Assembly: GCF_008011665.1 (NCBI RefSeq)
Contig: NZ_VOWJ01000016.1
Coordinates: 1-64,000, forward strand
Reading direction: 5' to 3'
Source: Campylobacter volucris
GTDB taxonomy: Bacteria; Campylobacterota; Campylobacteria; Campylobacterales; Campylobacteraceae
Length of the DNA: 64,000 nt
Within the stretch, counting starts at the first letter, position 1. Each line of letters opens with the position of its first letter. Position numbers and translations under genes: made by a program. The notes beneath the pieces were generated by a model, which made no database searches, was not told where the DNA came from, and saw only the letters and a list, made by a program, of their open reading frames with translations. Of this stretch, positions 1 to 9,134 are shown piece by piece.

Positions 1-296
1 ATGAAATTATATCTATATAAGCTTAAAGTTTTATTAGGTGGAAGAAAAGAGAAGGAGGATACAAATTAAAAAATAAAGAGTTACCTTAATAAAAATTAAA
101 TATATCATGGTGTAAAAATTATCAAAATATTTAGAAAATTAAAAGGTTCAAAAAGAAACGAAGAATTCAAAAGTGATTTTATAAAATATAGAATGTATTA
201 AATAATATTTAATAAATAAAAAACACCTTAAAGTGTCAGAAAAACTTTTTAGATTATTACTTTAAAATATACATTAATAATTTAAAAAATCAAATA
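1..296. other. AT-rich spacer, no convincing gene
   Basis: This stretch lies downstream of the minus-strand tRNA pair and is extremely AT-rich. A 22-codon frame opens with ATG at position 1, but the window edge cuts its context. A start-less frame of about 33 codons runs from 100 to 201 and could be a decayed remnant. A good Shine-Dalgarno-like GGAGG near 54-58 is followed almost at once by a stop codon. Apart from the possible terminator hairpin at 215-236 I see nothing here that I would call a gene. Confidence 0.5.
215..236 (-). terminator. possible terminator after the tRNA pair
   Basis: On the minus strand ACACTT and AGGTGT form a short hairpin (plus-strand bases 223-236). It is followed by a run of T (plus-strand A at 215-222). 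The place and direction suit termination of the Gln-fMet tRNA transcript. The stem is short, so confidence is limited. Confidence 0.4.
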
Positions 297-372
297 TGGT
301 TGCGAAGGGGAGATTTGAACTCCCGACCTTCGGGTTATGAGCCCGACGAGCTAACCACTGCTCTACTTCGCG
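297..372 (-). tRNA. initiator tRNA-fMet (CAT)
   Basis: A 76-nt cloverleaf on the minus strand with anticodon CAT and an encoded CCA end (297-299). Two initiator features are visible. The first acceptor pair is a C-A mismatch (C at 372 against A at 301). The anticodon stem has three consecutive G-C pairs next to the loop. It lies 22 nt after tRNA-Gln and is presumably co-transcribed with it. Confidence 0.93.
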
Positions 373-394
373 ACATTATTATTTAAAATAATTG

Positions 395-469
395 TGGATG
401 GGGTAAAGGGATTCGAACCCCTGAATGACAGGACCAAAACCTGTTGCCTTACCGCTTGGCGATACCCCA
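395..469 (-). tRNA. tRNA-Gln (TTG)
   Basis: A 75-nt minus-strand cloverleaf. The acceptor stem TGGGGTA pairs with TACCCCA, the anticodon loop carries TTG, and the CCA end is encoded at 395-397. It is the first gene of a two-tRNA unit behind the promoter at 491-519. Confidence 0.93.
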
Positions 470-490
470 GTAATTAAAAATTGAGTTGAA

Positions 491-519
491 ATTATATACT
501 TTTTTATATTCTTTGTCAA
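491..519 (-). promoter_or_regulatory. consensus sigma70 promoter of tRNA-Gln/fMet
   Basis: On the minus strand a perfect TTGACA (-35, plus 514-519) is followed after 17 nt by a perfect TATAAT (-10, plus 491-496). The -10 lies about 21 nt before the tRNA-Gln 5' end. Campylobacter promoters usually lack a clear -35 box, so this full consensus fits strong stable-RNA expression. Confidence 0.85.
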
Positions 520-530
520 GGAAATAATGA

Positions 531-556
531 TATAATTTTATAAAATTTATCAAGGA
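531..556 (+). promoter_or_regulatory. promoter and RBS of ribBA
   Basis: An extended -10 element (TGA followed by TATAAT at 531-536) lies 30 nt before the ribBA ATG. An AAGGA ribosome-binding site follows at about 552-556. No clear -35 box is seen, as is usual in this genus. Confidence 0.65.
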
Positions 557-565
557 ATTAAAATT

Positions 566-1588
566 ATGGGTTTTATAAGTATTCAACAAGCTATTAAAGA
601 AATACAAGAAGGAAAAATGCTTGTAATGGTAGATGCAGAAGATAGGGAAAACGAAGGAGATTTGATATTTCCTGCACAATTTAGCACGCAAGAAAAAATA
701 AATTTTACCATTACTCATGCAAAAGGTGTAGTTTGTGTTGCACTAAGTGAAGAACTTGCGAGTAAATTTAATTTGCCTTTGATGGTGCCTAATAACACAT
801 CAAACCATGAAACTGCTTTTACTGTTACAGTTGATGCTAAAAATGCTACAACTGGGGTAAGTGCCTTGGAAAGAAATATGACTATAAAAATTTTTGCAGA
901 TGAAAATGCAAGTGCTCAAGATTTTGTTAGACCTGGACATATTAACCCATTAATTGCTAAAAAAGGTGGGGTTTTAGAAAGAACCGGTCACACTGAAGGC
1001 ACGGTTGATTTGTGTCGTTTAGCTGGTTTAAAAGAAGCATGTGTAATTTGTGAAATAGTCAAAGATAATGGAGATATGGCTAGAAGAATAGATTTAGAAG
1101 AATTTTGCAAAAAACACCAAATAAATATGATTACAATTTCTGATTTGATTGAATATCGTTTAAAAAATGAAAGTTTGATTGAGCTTATGCAAGAAGAAAA
1201 AAGTTCCCTAGCGGGGTTTGAAGCCACAAAGATGGTCTTTAAAGATCATAATTTAAACGAACATATTGTTTTTGTATTTGGCAAACCTAAACAACATGAA
1301 AATGTCAAATTTTATCTTAGCGGTAGTGATTTTGAGCTTTTAACTTCAAATAAATTTAATGAACTTTTAAAGCAAATCGAATTTTTAAGCAAAAAAGGTG
1401 GCATTATCATCTTTATGAATAATGAAAAAACAGAAGGATTGCAGTTTAAAAACTATGGCATTGGTGCTCAAATTTTAAGATTTTTAAATATTTCAAAAAT
1501 CAAATTACTAAGTCAAAATAATGATAAAGAATTTATAGGTTTAAAAGGATTTGGTTTAGATATAACTAATAGCGATTTTAGAGTTTAA
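566..1588 (+). CDS. ribBA: RibBA-type DHBP synthase with degenerate GTP cyclohydrolase II half
   Basis: 340 residues. The N-terminal ~200 residues are a full 3,4-dihydroxy-2-butanone-4-phosphate synthase, which makes the four-carbon unit of riboflavin from ribulose 5-phosphate. DAEDRENEGD near residue 24 and GHTEGTVDL near 140 are its acidic and catalytic signatures. The C-terminal ~140 residues align in outline with GTP cyclohydrolase II (YGIGAQIL is retained), but contain no cysteine at all, so the zinc site of the active enzyme is absent. Similar hybrid proteins with an inactive second half are known in epsilonproteobacteria, where a separate RibA makes the pyrimidine precursor. The stop lies inside a palindrome shared with the convergent methyltransferase gene. 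Confidence 0.92.
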   Translation: MGFISIQQAIKEIQEGKMLVMVDAEDRENEGDLIFPAQFSTQEKINFTITHAKGVVCVALSEELASKFNLPLMVPNNTSNHETAFTVTVDAKNATTGVSALERNMTIKIFADENASAQDFVRPGHINPLIAKKGGVLERTGHTEGTVDLCRLAGLKEACVICEIVKDNGDMARRIDLEEFCKKHQINMITISDLIEYRLKNESLIELMQEEKSSLAGFEATKMVFKDHNLNEHIVFVFGKPKQHENVKFYLSGSDFELLTSNKFNELLKQIEFLSKKGGIIIFMNNEKTEGLQFKNYGIGAQILRFLNISKIKLLSQNNDKEFIGLKGFGLDITNSDFRV

Positions 1589-1597
1589 ACTCTAAAA
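1576..1597. terminator. bidirectional terminator across two stop codons
   Basis: A perfect 22-bp palindrome (half-site TTTTAGAGTTT) contains the ribBA stop codon (1586-1588) and the stop of the convergent methyltransferase gene (1578-1580). With T tracts at both ends it should work as a hairpin terminator in either direction. Confidence 0.65.
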
Positions 1598-2531
1598 ATT
1601 TAAATTTATCTCCAAAGTTAAAAATCAAATTTTGACTTTGTTTGAGAAAATTTTTATAAATTTTCTCATCTTTTTCTTTTGTTAAATTTAAAATCTCTTC
1701 TAAACCAAAGTCAAGCAAGGCTTGATTTTGGTTTTTAAACTCTAAAATAGTAAAATTTTCTTCTTGCAAATTTTGCATAAAATGTTCAAAATTCACATTA
1801 TAAGTAATATCGCTTTTTCCAAAATATTCTTGCAAATTTACTTCTAAAATACCATATATTTGATGATTTTTATAAATTCTTGTGCTTATTTTTTCCTGTT
1901 TTTTAGCATAATCAAAACATAAAAATCTCATTTGTTTGCAACTATTTTTTAAATCTTTTAAAAAAGAATGATATTCTATGCAAAATTCAGAATTAGTTAT
2001 ATTATATTTGCGACATTTATTTAAAATATCTTCATTAGCTTTTTTAAAGCAAATTTGATATTTTTCATTAATATAAGCCATTTGATCATCTTTAATAAGC
2101 TCACAAGCAAAACAATCCAAAAGCTCATTAGCATAAAAAAAAGCATTTTTAAAATAATACTCTTTCAAAGAATTATGTATTTTAATATCTAAATCATAAT
2201 TTGCAAATAAAGCTTTTTGTATATTTTGTAAATTCTTATGAGGTTCTATAATATGACATTCAATTTTTTCCAATACCTTAGTTCTTAAAGTATATAAAGC
2301 CTGTATAAAATCAAGCATCAAATACCCTTCGTTAGCTCCAATTTCGATAATATCAATAGGCAAGGATATCTTTTTACTATCAAGAAGTTTTAAAAAATGA
2401 TTAGCTAGTAAAACGCCGAATAAATTTCCCACACTTACAGCTGTATAAAAATCTCCTTCTTTACCTACTTTAACAGCTTGAGAATAATATTTTTGGCTCC
2501 AATCTTTAAAAAATTGACTAAAAGTAATCAT
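1578..2531 (-). CDS. MidA-family SAM-dependent methyltransferase
   Basis: 317 residues of the COG1565/DUF185 (MidA, NDUFAF7-like) family. The N-terminus has the family feature of residues that place the substrate (KEGDFYTAVSVGNLFG, about 23-38). A class I SAM-binding motif IEIGANEGYLMLDFIQ follows near residue 62. The mitochondrial relative methylates an arginine of a respiratory complex I subunit. The bacterial target is not established, so the function here is a family-level call. It is the last gene of a minus-strand operon with glyS and an M23 peptidase. Its start ATG overlaps the upstream stop codon by one base (TAATG type), and its own stop overlaps ribBA by 11 nt. Confidence 0.8.
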   Translation of the reverse strand: MITFSQFFKDWSQKYYSQAVKVGKEGDFYTAVSVGNLFGVLLANHFLKLLDSKKISLPIDIIEIGANEGYLMLDFIQALYTLRTKVLEKIECHIIEPHKNLQNIQKALFANYDLDIKIHNSLKEYYFKNAFFYANELLDCFACELIKDDQMAYINEKYQICFKKANEDILNKCRKYNITNSEFCIEYHSFLKDLKNSCKQMRFLCFDYAKKQEKISTRIYKNHQIYGILEVNLQEYFGKSDITYNVNFEHFMQNLQEENFTILEFKNQNQALLDFGLEEILNLTKEKDEKIYKNFLKQSQNLIFNFGDKFKFLEFKL

Positions 2532-3334
2532 TAAAGTTTATTGAATTTATTGATAAAATCCAAAGGATCAACTTGCACACCATTTACTAAAACACCAAAA
2601 TGCAAATGTGGCCCAGTGACCCTTCCACTAGCGCCACTAAGCCCAATAATGTCAGATTTTTTAACCCTTTGACCTTCTTTTACAAAAAGCTTAGATAAAT
2701 GATAATATTGTGAATAAATTCCATATCCATGATCAATTACCACAGAATTACCAGCATAATATCTATTAGATGCTATCCTTACAATACCATCATTGCTTGC
2801 TTGAATTTTAGTGCCAGTATTTGCTCTAAAATCAGTGCCACTATGGTAACTTTTTAGCATGTCATTAAATACTCTTGCTTTTCCAAATTCACTTGTGATT
2901 TTAGTATCTAAAGGATAAATAAACTTTCCTTCAAACAATTGCTCGTTGGTATAAGTATTATAAATTTTCATCGCTATATCGTATTCTTTTTTAATACGAT
3001 TTAACACATCTTTTGGAGGATTAACTTTTGAGGTTTCAACCTTTAAAGTTTCTTTTTTATAAGCTCCCTCAATGACTTTGATAAAAAATTTTTCTTCAGT
3101 ATTATTTTTAAATTTAATCAACAATTCTCTATCTTTTGGATTTTTATAAGACATAGCAAGTGCTAATATGATTTTATCTTTATAAATAAAATATGGTAAA
3201 TTCTTATCTTGTTCAATGGCTTGTGCGAAATTATTTTTATCAAATTCTAAAAAGATTGCTTGTCCGTTAGTGATTTGTATTTCTTTTGCACTAAGGGTTA
3301 AAAACAAAATTAATAAAATACAAATCTTTTTCAT
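2531..3334 (-). CDS. secreted M23 peptidoglycan endopeptidase
   Basis: 267 residues. An N-terminal hydrophobic signal peptide (about residues 1-16, ending SAKE) is followed by a ~115-residue lead domain and a C-terminal LytM/M23 domain. The zinc ligands and catalytic residues are all visible: HSGTD (H164, D168), H212, and HLHFG (H243, H245). Such enzymes cut peptide crosslinks in periplasmic peptidoglycan. In Campylobacter and Helicobacter several M23 relatives set helical cell shape. Which of them this is cannot be decided from the sequence alone. The start overlaps the glyS stop by ATGA, so translation is probably coupled. Confidence 0.88.
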   Translation of the reverse strand: MKKICILLILFLTLSAKEIQITNGQAIFLEFDKNNFAQAIEQDKNLPYFIYKDKIILALAMSYKNPKDRELLIKFKNNTEEKFFIKVIEGAYKKETLKVETSKVNPPKDVLNRIKKEYDIAMKIYNTYTNEQLFEGKFIYPLDTKITSEFGKARVFNDMLKSYHSGTDFRANTGTKIQASNDGIVRIASNRYYAGNSVVIDHGYGIYSQYYHLSKLFVKEGQRVKKSDIIGLSGASGRVTGPHLHFGVLVNGVQVDPLDFINKFNKL

Positions 3335-5325
3335 AGACTAATTTCTTTGATATCAGCAATTTGTAAAAATTCTTTGTAAATTTCATATACCAAAGCTTGG
3401 CGATTATTTTTAATAAATTCATTTTTATCATTAATCATGACCTTATCAAAAAATGAATCAATTTGTGGTTTTAACGCAAAAAGATTTTTCAAATAGATGC
3501 TAATATCATCTTTACATTCTTTACATTTTATAAACGCACTGTAAAGATCTTGCTCTTCTTGAGTATTAAAAAGAGTTGTATCAACTTTAACACCATTCTT
3601 AACGGCAATATTTGCAAGACGCTTAAAAGTTGCAAAATTTTGCTCAAATTTACCTTCATTAACAATTTCCATCAAAGCTTTTATAGATGAGTCAATATGC
3701 ATAATATCATAATTTTTAGAATTTAAAACAGCCTTTATAAATGAAGCATTTACATCATAAAATGTATATAAACGCTCTAAGATAAAATCAAGTAAAATGT
3801 TTAAATCAAATTGTTTGTATCCTTGTGTAATATGATTTAAAAAATCTTTTATATTAAATTCTTTTTTCAAATTTAAAATAATTTTTAATACTCCATTTGC
3901 AGCTCTTCTTAGCGCGTAAGGATCTTTAGTTCCACTTGGAATTTTACCCATAGCAAAAAGCCCCATTAAGGTGTCAAATTTATTAACTAATGCTACTATG
4001 GATGAAATTTCATTACTTGGCAAATCAGAATCATCTCCATTTGGAAGATATTGCTCTTTTATAGCCAAAACTATTTCATCGCTCATACCCATAGCTTTTG
4101 CATAATATGAACCCATTACTCCTTGAAGATTCGTAAATTCATACACCATTTGCGTGCTAAGATCTGCTTTAGAATACTCAATAGCTTGTAAAATTTGCTC
4201 TTTATTGGAATTTGAAAATACTTCGCATAGTTTTTGTGCTATTTGCTTTTCTCTTTCAACTTTATCTTTTAAAGTTCCAAGGCCTTCAAGATAAACCATT
4301 TTACTAATTTTTTCATTGTTTAAGCCTTGTTCTAAATCATTTTTCCAAAAAAATTCAGCATCGCTCAATCTTGCTCTTAAAACTTTTTCATTACCATGTA
4401 TAATCTTAGAATAATCCTCACAAACCGCATTAGAAACTACAACAAAATGATTGCTTAAAACACCATTTTTAAATACTGCAAAATAGCGTTGATTTTCTCT
4501 CATAGAAGTAATGATAACTTCACTTGGAATTTCTAAATATTGTTTTTCAAAACTTCCAAGTAAAGCTTTAGGAAATTCTGTGATAGCAACAACTTCAGCT
4601 AGCAACTCCTCATCTTCTGAAATCGTAATATTGTGTTTATCTTCAAGCTCTTTAAGTTGTTCTATAATAATTTTTCTTCTTAAATTTTGATCTAATACAA
4701 TATAATTTTTTTCTAAAATTTTAAAATATTCATCAATACTCTCAAAATCGACTAAATCATAACTTATACTTCTATGGACAAAAGTACTCATAGCACTTTT
4801 GACACCATAACTTTCAAATTCAATTAATTTATCACCTAGCACACAAGATAAAGATCTAATAGCTCTAATAAATTCAAACTTACCATCGCCCCATCTCATA
4901 GTTTTACCAAAATTTAAACTTTTTAAAAACTCCTCTATCATTTTAGGTAAAACTTCTTTGCTTTCCAAGCCTTGTACTTGTTTTTGACAATATAAAACTT
5001 CTTTTCCTTTGATCTCTTTAAAGCTGATTTCGCTTTCACTTAAACCCGCTTTTTCCAAAAAACTTATCCCAGCTTGTGTTAATTTTCCATCTTTATAGGC
5101 TATATTTTTTGGAGCACCAATTAACTCTATAAAAGAATCTTCTTGTTTTGCTTTGAAATTTTTATGAATAAAAACCAATCTTCTAGGGGTGTAAAAAAAA
5201 TTAAAATTAGAATTTAAATGATAATTACTTAATACATTTTGCCATTTTCTTGTAATATTTGGTAGTTCTTTAAGTAAAGGTATAGCAGGTAATTCTTCAA
5301 TACCTATTTCGATTAATAACTTCAT
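3331..5325 (-). CDS. glyS: glycyl-tRNA synthetase beta subunit
   Basis: 664 residues, close to the usual length of the bacterial beta subunit. The N-terminus LLIEIGIEELPA is the family signature. FGKTMRWGDGKFEFIRAIRSL near residue 152 and the HD-like KADLSTQMVYEFTNLQGVMG near 389 are further diagnostic blocks. With the alpha subunit GlyQ, which is not in this window, it forms the tetramer that charges tRNA-Gly. The beta chain carries tRNA recognition and the anticodon-binding C-terminus. It is the first gene of the operon glyS - M23 peptidase - MidA methyltransferase. Confidence 0.95.
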   Translation of the reverse strand: MKLLIEIGIEELPAIPLLKELPNITRKWQNVLSNYHLNSNFNFFYTPRRLVFIHKNFKAKQEDSFIELIGAPKNIAYKDGKLTQAGISFLEKAGLSESEISFKEIKGKEVLYCQKQVQGLESKEVLPKMIEEFLKSLNFGKTMRWGDGKFEFIRAIRSLSCVLGDKLIEFESYGVKSAMSTFVHRSISYDLVDFESIDEYFKILEKNYIVLDQNLRRKIIIEQLKELEDKHNITISEDEELLAEVVAITEFPKALLGSFEKQYLEIPSEVIITSMRENQRYFAVFKNGVLSNHFVVVSNAVCEDYSKIIHGNEKVLRARLSDAEFFWKNDLEQGLNNEKISKMVYLEGLGTLKDKVEREKQIAQKLCEVFSNSNKEQILQAIEYSKADLSTQMVYEFTNLQGVMGSYYAKAMGMSDEIVLAIKEQYLPNGDDSDLPSNEISSIVALVNKFDTLMGLFAMGKIPSGTKDPYALRRAANGVLKIILNLKKEFNIKDFLNHITQGYKQFDLNILLDFILERLYTFYDVNASFIKAVLNSKNYDIMHIDSSIKALMEIVNEGKFEQNFATFKRLANIAVKNGVKVDTTLFNTQEEQDLYSAFIKCKECKDDISIYLKNLFALKPQIDSFFDKVMINDKNEFIKNNRQALVYEIYKEFLQIADIKEISL

Positions 5326-5373
5326 ACAAACTCTTTAAGATTAAAAATTTTTAGAGTATTTTAGCAATTTTTT

Positions 5374-5502
5374 TTAAAAATCTTTCTTTCTTTTTTGTTT
5401 TTTCTCTCTTTGTTTAGCCTTTTCTTGCATTTGGCGATTAAAGCCAAGCACAAGAAAAGTTATAAAACACACAAAAAGAACAATTATAATAAAATCACTC
5501 AT
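5374..5502 (-). CDS. 42-residue single-pass membrane protein after the AGCS symporter
   Basis: A 42-codon frame whose ATG (5502-5500) overlaps the symporter stop codon as TGATG. That is a typical translational-coupling arrangement. The product starts MSDFIIIVLFVCFITFLVLG, a single membrane helix at about residues 4-20. A strongly basic tail follows (KAKQREKKQKRKKDF). The helix-plus-basic-tail design predicts a cytoplasmic C-terminus. I do not recognise a family. It may be a small partner of the symporter or a conserved orphan. The overlap and the membrane-like composition are the evidence that it is real. Confidence 0.6.
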   Translation of the reverse strand: MSDFIIIVLFVCFITFLVLGFNRQMQEKAKQREKKQKRKKDF

Positions 5503-6950
5503 CAATCCCAACACTCTGCATTTTTAATGCCTAATTTTGAAGCACTAAACACAGGATCTCTTCCTTGCTTTTTTTGCTCACTAAAATCATTTAATACTTT
5601 TTTAACTATTTTGCCAAGCAATAAAATAGAAATGATATTAATTGTAGCCATAAAAGCCATAGTTGCATCAGCTAAATTCCATGCAAATTTTAAATCCATA
5701 TTAGCGCCTATAAATATCATAAGCACCGCGCTAATTTTAAAAATATTTATGATAAAAGGATTTTGAGTTAAGTATTTAATGTTCGCTTGTGCATAATAAT
5801 AATTACCTATCAATGAAGTAATAGCAAACAATACTATACTCACAGTAGTAAAATGCACTCCTAAATTTCCATAATATTCTTTCATAGATTCTTGAACCAA
5901 AGGTAAAGCTGTTAAAATTGGTTTGCCATCAACTCCAATATTATTTGCATAAGCTAAAGAAAATAAAACCAAAAATCCAGAACTCGTACAAATAATAACA
6001 TCAATTAATACAGAAAATGCTTGTATAACACCTTGTTTTGCTGGATGTGTTGTAAGAGCTGCTGCTGCTGCATTTGGAGCTGAACCCATACCTGCTTCAT
6101 TTGAAAATAAACCTCTTTTTATACCAATTACCAAAGCTGAACCTGCAAAACCACCAAAAATAGCTTCAAAATCAAATGCACTTTTAAATATCATAGAAAA
6201 AACTTCAGGAATTTTTTCATAATGCATCATCATAGCAATAATAGAAAGACCAATATAAATCATAGCCATTACTGGAACGATTATAGAGCTTACTTTACCA
6301 ATCTTTGTATGATCTCCAAAAAACATAAAGGCAGCAAAAATAGCTAAAATTCCACCTATAACAATTGGCCACCAACTTTGAGCAAAACTCACTTCGCTCG
6401 CTTCAGCCATACCTTTGTAATAAAATTCAAAAGCTGAAGTCATAGTCTGGCTTTGAAGACCATTAAAACCATAAGCATAAGTAATGATTAAAATCACAGC
6501 AAAAATAGCTCCTAGCCATTTTAGATTCAAAGCTTTACTTATATAATAAGCTGGACCACCTTTAAAACCTTTTCCATCACGACTTTTATAAACTTGCGCT
6601 AAAGTGCTTTCTGCAAAAGCTGAAGCTCCGCCAAAAAACGCCATAGCCCACATCCAAAATAACGCACCTGGACCACCTAAAACTATAGCTACTGCTATAC
6701 CTGCAATATTTCCTATACCCACTCTTGAAGCAGTTGAAATCATCAAAGCTTGAAAAGGCGATATATGATGTTTTTCATGCTTTTCTTGTTTTTCGGTTAA
6801 AATATCAAACACATAAGGCAACATACGAAATTGCACAAAACCTGTTACATAGCTATAGTAAAAGCCTGTAATGATAAGCAAAAACACTAAAATAGAATAA
6901 TACCTATCATTAATCAAATCAATCAGTTGAGATATTAAATCCATAACCAA
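5502..6950 (-). CDS. AGCS-family sodium:alanine/amino-acid symporter
   Basis: 482 residues, a typical length for the alanine or glycine:cation symporter family. The signature near residue 75, STASRVGIGNIAGIAVAI, and GLFSNEAGMGSAPNAAAAAL near 281 are the family substrate and sodium-site blocks. About ten to eleven hydrophobic helices can be traced. It should import a small neutral amino acid with Na+. Campylobacter uses amino acids as major carbon sources, so this is a nutritional gene; the exact substrate cannot be read. It is divergent from the ABC transporter genes at 7173-8646, with 222 AT-rich bases between them holding both promoters. Confidence 0.9.
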   Translation of the reverse strand: MVMDLISQLIDLINDRYYSILVFLLIITGFYYSYVTGFVQFRMLPYVFDILTEKQEKHEKHHISPFQALMISTASRVGIGNIAGIAVAIVLGGPGALFWMWAMAFFGGASAFAESTLAQVYKSRDGKGFKGGPAYYISKALNLKWLGAIFAVILIITYAYGFNGLQSQTMTSAFEFYYKGMAEASEVSFAQSWWPIVIGGILAIFAAFMFFGDHTKIGKVSSIIVPVMAMIYIGLSIIAMMMHYEKIPEVFSMIFKSAFDFEAIFGGFAGSALVIGIKRGLFSNEAGMGSAPNAAAAALTTHPAKQGVIQAFSVLIDVIICTSSGFLVLFSLAYANNIGVDGKPILTALPLVQESMKEYYGNLGVHFTTVSIVLFAITSLIGNYYYAQANIKYLTQNPFIINIFKISAVLMIFIGANMDLKFAWNLADATMAFMATINIISILLLGKIVKKVLNDFSEQKKQGRDPVFSASKLGIKNAECWD

Positions 6951-7172
6951 CTCCTTATGTCATTTTTAAAGCAAATTAAATTTAACATAAAAAAATGAAT
7001 TTGTCATCAAAAAATATAAATTTATTTTTATTTTATTTTTATTTTTATAGCTATGTATAAATTTAACTCAAAATATTCTTTATTTTTTATATACAAACTT
7101 ACTTTTAAGTAAAAAGAAAACTTTATTTTTATACACTTATCAATTTTAACATTTTAAAAATAAGGTTATATT

Positions 7173-7925
7173 TTGAAACAAAATACGATGAAATTGTTTG
7201 TATTTTTTACAATTATTATTTTTTGGGCTTATTTTTCTTTTCCTATAGAAATTTTACAAATCAAAAATCAAAATGGCTTAGCCACCGGAGAGTTAGCATA
7301 CACCATAGAAGCCCAAGCTTATGTTAAAAGTTATCTTACTACCTTAGGGCTTACTATAGGAGGTATTTGCATAGGTATAGTGCTTGGTTTTTTGATCGCC
7401 TTTTTAAGATTTTTAGAAATTAAAAGCCTAAATTTTATTATAGATGAATACATAGATATTATACGCGGGACACCTATACTTTTGCAATTGTTAATTTTTT
7501 CTGTTGTTATATTTGCTACTTGGAGTGATAATTTTTATGTCGCAATTATCGCTCTTGGACTAAATAGTTCAGCCTATGTAGCTGAAATCGTAAGAAGTGG
7601 AATTCAAAGCGTTGATAAAGGACAAATGGAAGCTGCTAGAGCTATGGGGCTTAGCTATTCTACTTCGATGAGAATGATCATTTTTCCTCAAGCTATTAAA
7701 AACATACTTCCTTCTTTAATGAATGAATTTATTTCTTTATTTAAAGAAACTTCTATAGTTGGATATATCAGCGTTATGGATATAACTATGCAAAGCAAAA
7801 GCTTACAAGCAATTTATTATAATCCAAAACCTATCATATTTACAGGACTTGTGTATTATGTTAGTGTTAAGATTTTTACTCTTTTTGCAAGAATCATAGA
7901 AGAAAGATTAAACAAACATGATTAA
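7173..7925 (+). CDS. polar amino-acid ABC transporter permease
   Basis: 250 residues of the HisM/GlnP permease family. It begins with a TTG at 7173, eight bases after an AAGG. An ATG at 7188 (MKLFVFF) is the alternative start. A hydrophobic N-terminus is followed by the permease core. The EAA loop is clear near residue 150: [31 protein letters not shown], where the ATPase docks. RGTPILLQL near residue 98 is also typical. The gene overlaps the downstream ATPase by 8 nt. No solute-binding gene adjoins; a candidate lies at 13786-14544. Confidence 0.9.
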   Translation: MKQNTMKLFVFFTIIIFWAYFSFPIEILQIKNQNGLATGELAYTIEAQAYVKSYLTTLGLTIGGICIGIVLGFLIAFLRFLEIKSLNFIIDEYIDIIRGTPILLQLLIFSVVIFATWSDNFYVAIIALGLNSSAYVAEIVRSGIQSVDKGQMEAARAMGLSYSTSMRMIIFPQAIKNILPSLMNEFISLFKETSIVGYISVMDITMQSKSLQAIYYNPKPIIFTGLVYYVSVKIFTLFARIIEERLNKHD

Positions 7926-8646
7926 AATAGAAAATTTGGTAAAAAAATACGGAAATTTAGAAGTACTAAAAAATATCACTACAACTATAAATAAAGGGGA
8001 TATTATAGCCATCATAGGTCCAAGCGGTGGTGGTAAAAGCACTTTTTTGCGTTGTTTAAACAAACTTGAAACTCCAGATAGTGGAAATATTTTTATAAAT
8101 AATATTGATATACTTGACAAAAAAACAAATATCAATCAAATACGCCAAAAAGTTAGTATGGTATTTCAACATTTTAATCTTTTTAACAATAAAAATGTTT
8201 TAGAAAATTTATGTCTTGCTCCTGTGCAAACCAAGATAATGAGCAAAGAAGAAGCAGTAAAAAAAGCTAGAAATTTGTTAAAAAAAGTAGGTTTAAGCGA
8301 TAAAGAAAATTATTTCCCGCACAAACTATCAGGCGGACAAAAACAACGCATCGCCATAGCAAGATCTTTAATGATGAATCCTGATGTGATTTTATTTGAC
8401 GAGCCAACTTCAGCACTAGACCCTGAAATGATTGGTGAAGTTTTAAACATTATGAAAGAAGTAGCAAAAGAAGGTCTTACAATGCTTGTAGTAACTCACG
8501 AAATGGGGTTTGCTAAAAATGTAGCCAATAGAATCTTTTTTATGGACAAAGGAATTATAGCAGTAGATGAAAATCCTAAAACAGCCTTTGAAAATCCTAA
8601 AAACGAGCGTTTAAAAGAATTTTTAAATCAAGTTTTAAATCATTAA
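7918..8646 (+). CDS. glnQ: amino-acid ABC transporter ATPase (GlnQ type)
   Basis: 242 residues, the standard size for a polar amino-acid uptake ATPase. The Walker A motif GPSGGGKST is at residues 34-42, the signature [12 protein letters not shown] starts at 137, and Walker B with its catalytic Glu is [13 protein letters not shown] at 157-169. The switch His lies in VVTHEMGF. It powers the permease encoded immediately upstream, with which it overlaps by 8 nt. GlnQ is a homology-based name, and the substrate could be another polar amino acid. Its stop overlaps the convergent trmL gene by 4 nt. Confidence 0.9.
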   Translation: MIKIENLVKKYGNLEVLKNITTTINKGDIIAIIGPSGGGKSTFLRCLNKLETPDSGNIFINNIDILDKKTNINQIRQKVSMVFQHFNLFNNKNVLENLCLAPVQTKIMSKEEAVKKARNLLKKVGLSDKENYFPHKLSGGQKQRIAIARSLMMNPDVILFDEPTSALDPEMIGEVLNIMKEVAKEGLTMLVVTHEMGFAKNVANRIFFMDKGIIAVDENPKTAFENPKNERLKEFLNQVLNH

Positions 8647-9110
8647 TTCTTACTAAAAGAGTGAAAATTTTGCCTTAATGCTTCATAGCTTATAATACCC
8701 ACGCTAGTAGCTAAATTTAAACTTCTACCGCAATCTTTCATAGGTATAGTGATAGCATTTTGCCAATTTTTTTGCATAAGTTGCTCTGGTAGACCAAAAC
8801 TTTCACTTCCGAAAAACAAAAAATCACCTTTTTGGAATCGAACATCAAAATAAGCTTGATTTGTTTTTGTAGTTGCAAAGAAAAATCTATCTTGAAATTT
8901 TATATTTTCATTTAAAAAATCATCCAAACAATCCCAAGACATCGGATTTAATTTTTTCCAATAATCAAGCCCAGCTCTTCTTACGGCTTTTTCATCTATG
9001 TTAAACAAAGGATTGATAATATGCAAATTAAACCCTGAATTGTAGCACATCCTACCTATACTTCCAGTGTTTTGAGGAATACGAGGCTCAACTAAAACTA
9101 TATGAAACAT
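8643..9110 (-). CDS. trmL: tRNA (cytidine/uridine-34 2'-O)-methyltransferase TrmL
   Basis: 155 residues, a single compact SPOUT (trefoil-knot) methyltransferase without extra domains, as expected for TrmL. The N-terminus [20 protein letters not shown] and the C-terminal knot residues [13 protein letters not shown] and [19 protein letters not shown] are the three SpoU motifs. The enzyme methylates the ribose of the wobble nucleotide in leucine tRNAs. The gene is convergent with glnQ and followed by the orphan hsdS. In C. jejuni, as I recall, the same methylase follows the same transporter genes without hsdS, which suggests that hsdS is an insertion. Confidence 0.9.
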   Translation of the reverse strand: MFHIVLVEPRIPQNTGSIGRMCYNSGFNLHIINPLFNIDEKAVRRAGLDYWKKLNPMSWDCLDDFLNENIKFQDRFFFATTKTNQAYFDVRFQKGDFLFFGSESFGLPEQLMQKNWQNAITIPMKDCGRSLNLATSVGIISYEALRQNFHSFSKN

Positions 9111-9134
9111 ATTTTATCCTTAAAATGATATTTT

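Noticed and set aside
100-201. Start-less 33-codon frame before the tRNA pair
   Set aside because: It has no start codon or RBS and no recognisable motif. It is mentioned only as a possible gene remnant.
449-718. Minus-strand 89-codon frame over the ribBA promoter
   Set aside because: It is Phe/Tyr/Asn-rich, overlaps tRNA-Gln, its promoter and the ribBA start, and has no codon character.
5395-5766. Plus-strand 123-codon frame
   Set aside because: It is antisense to the symporter end and the 42-residue membrane ORF, with no RBS and a composition that mirrors the other strand.
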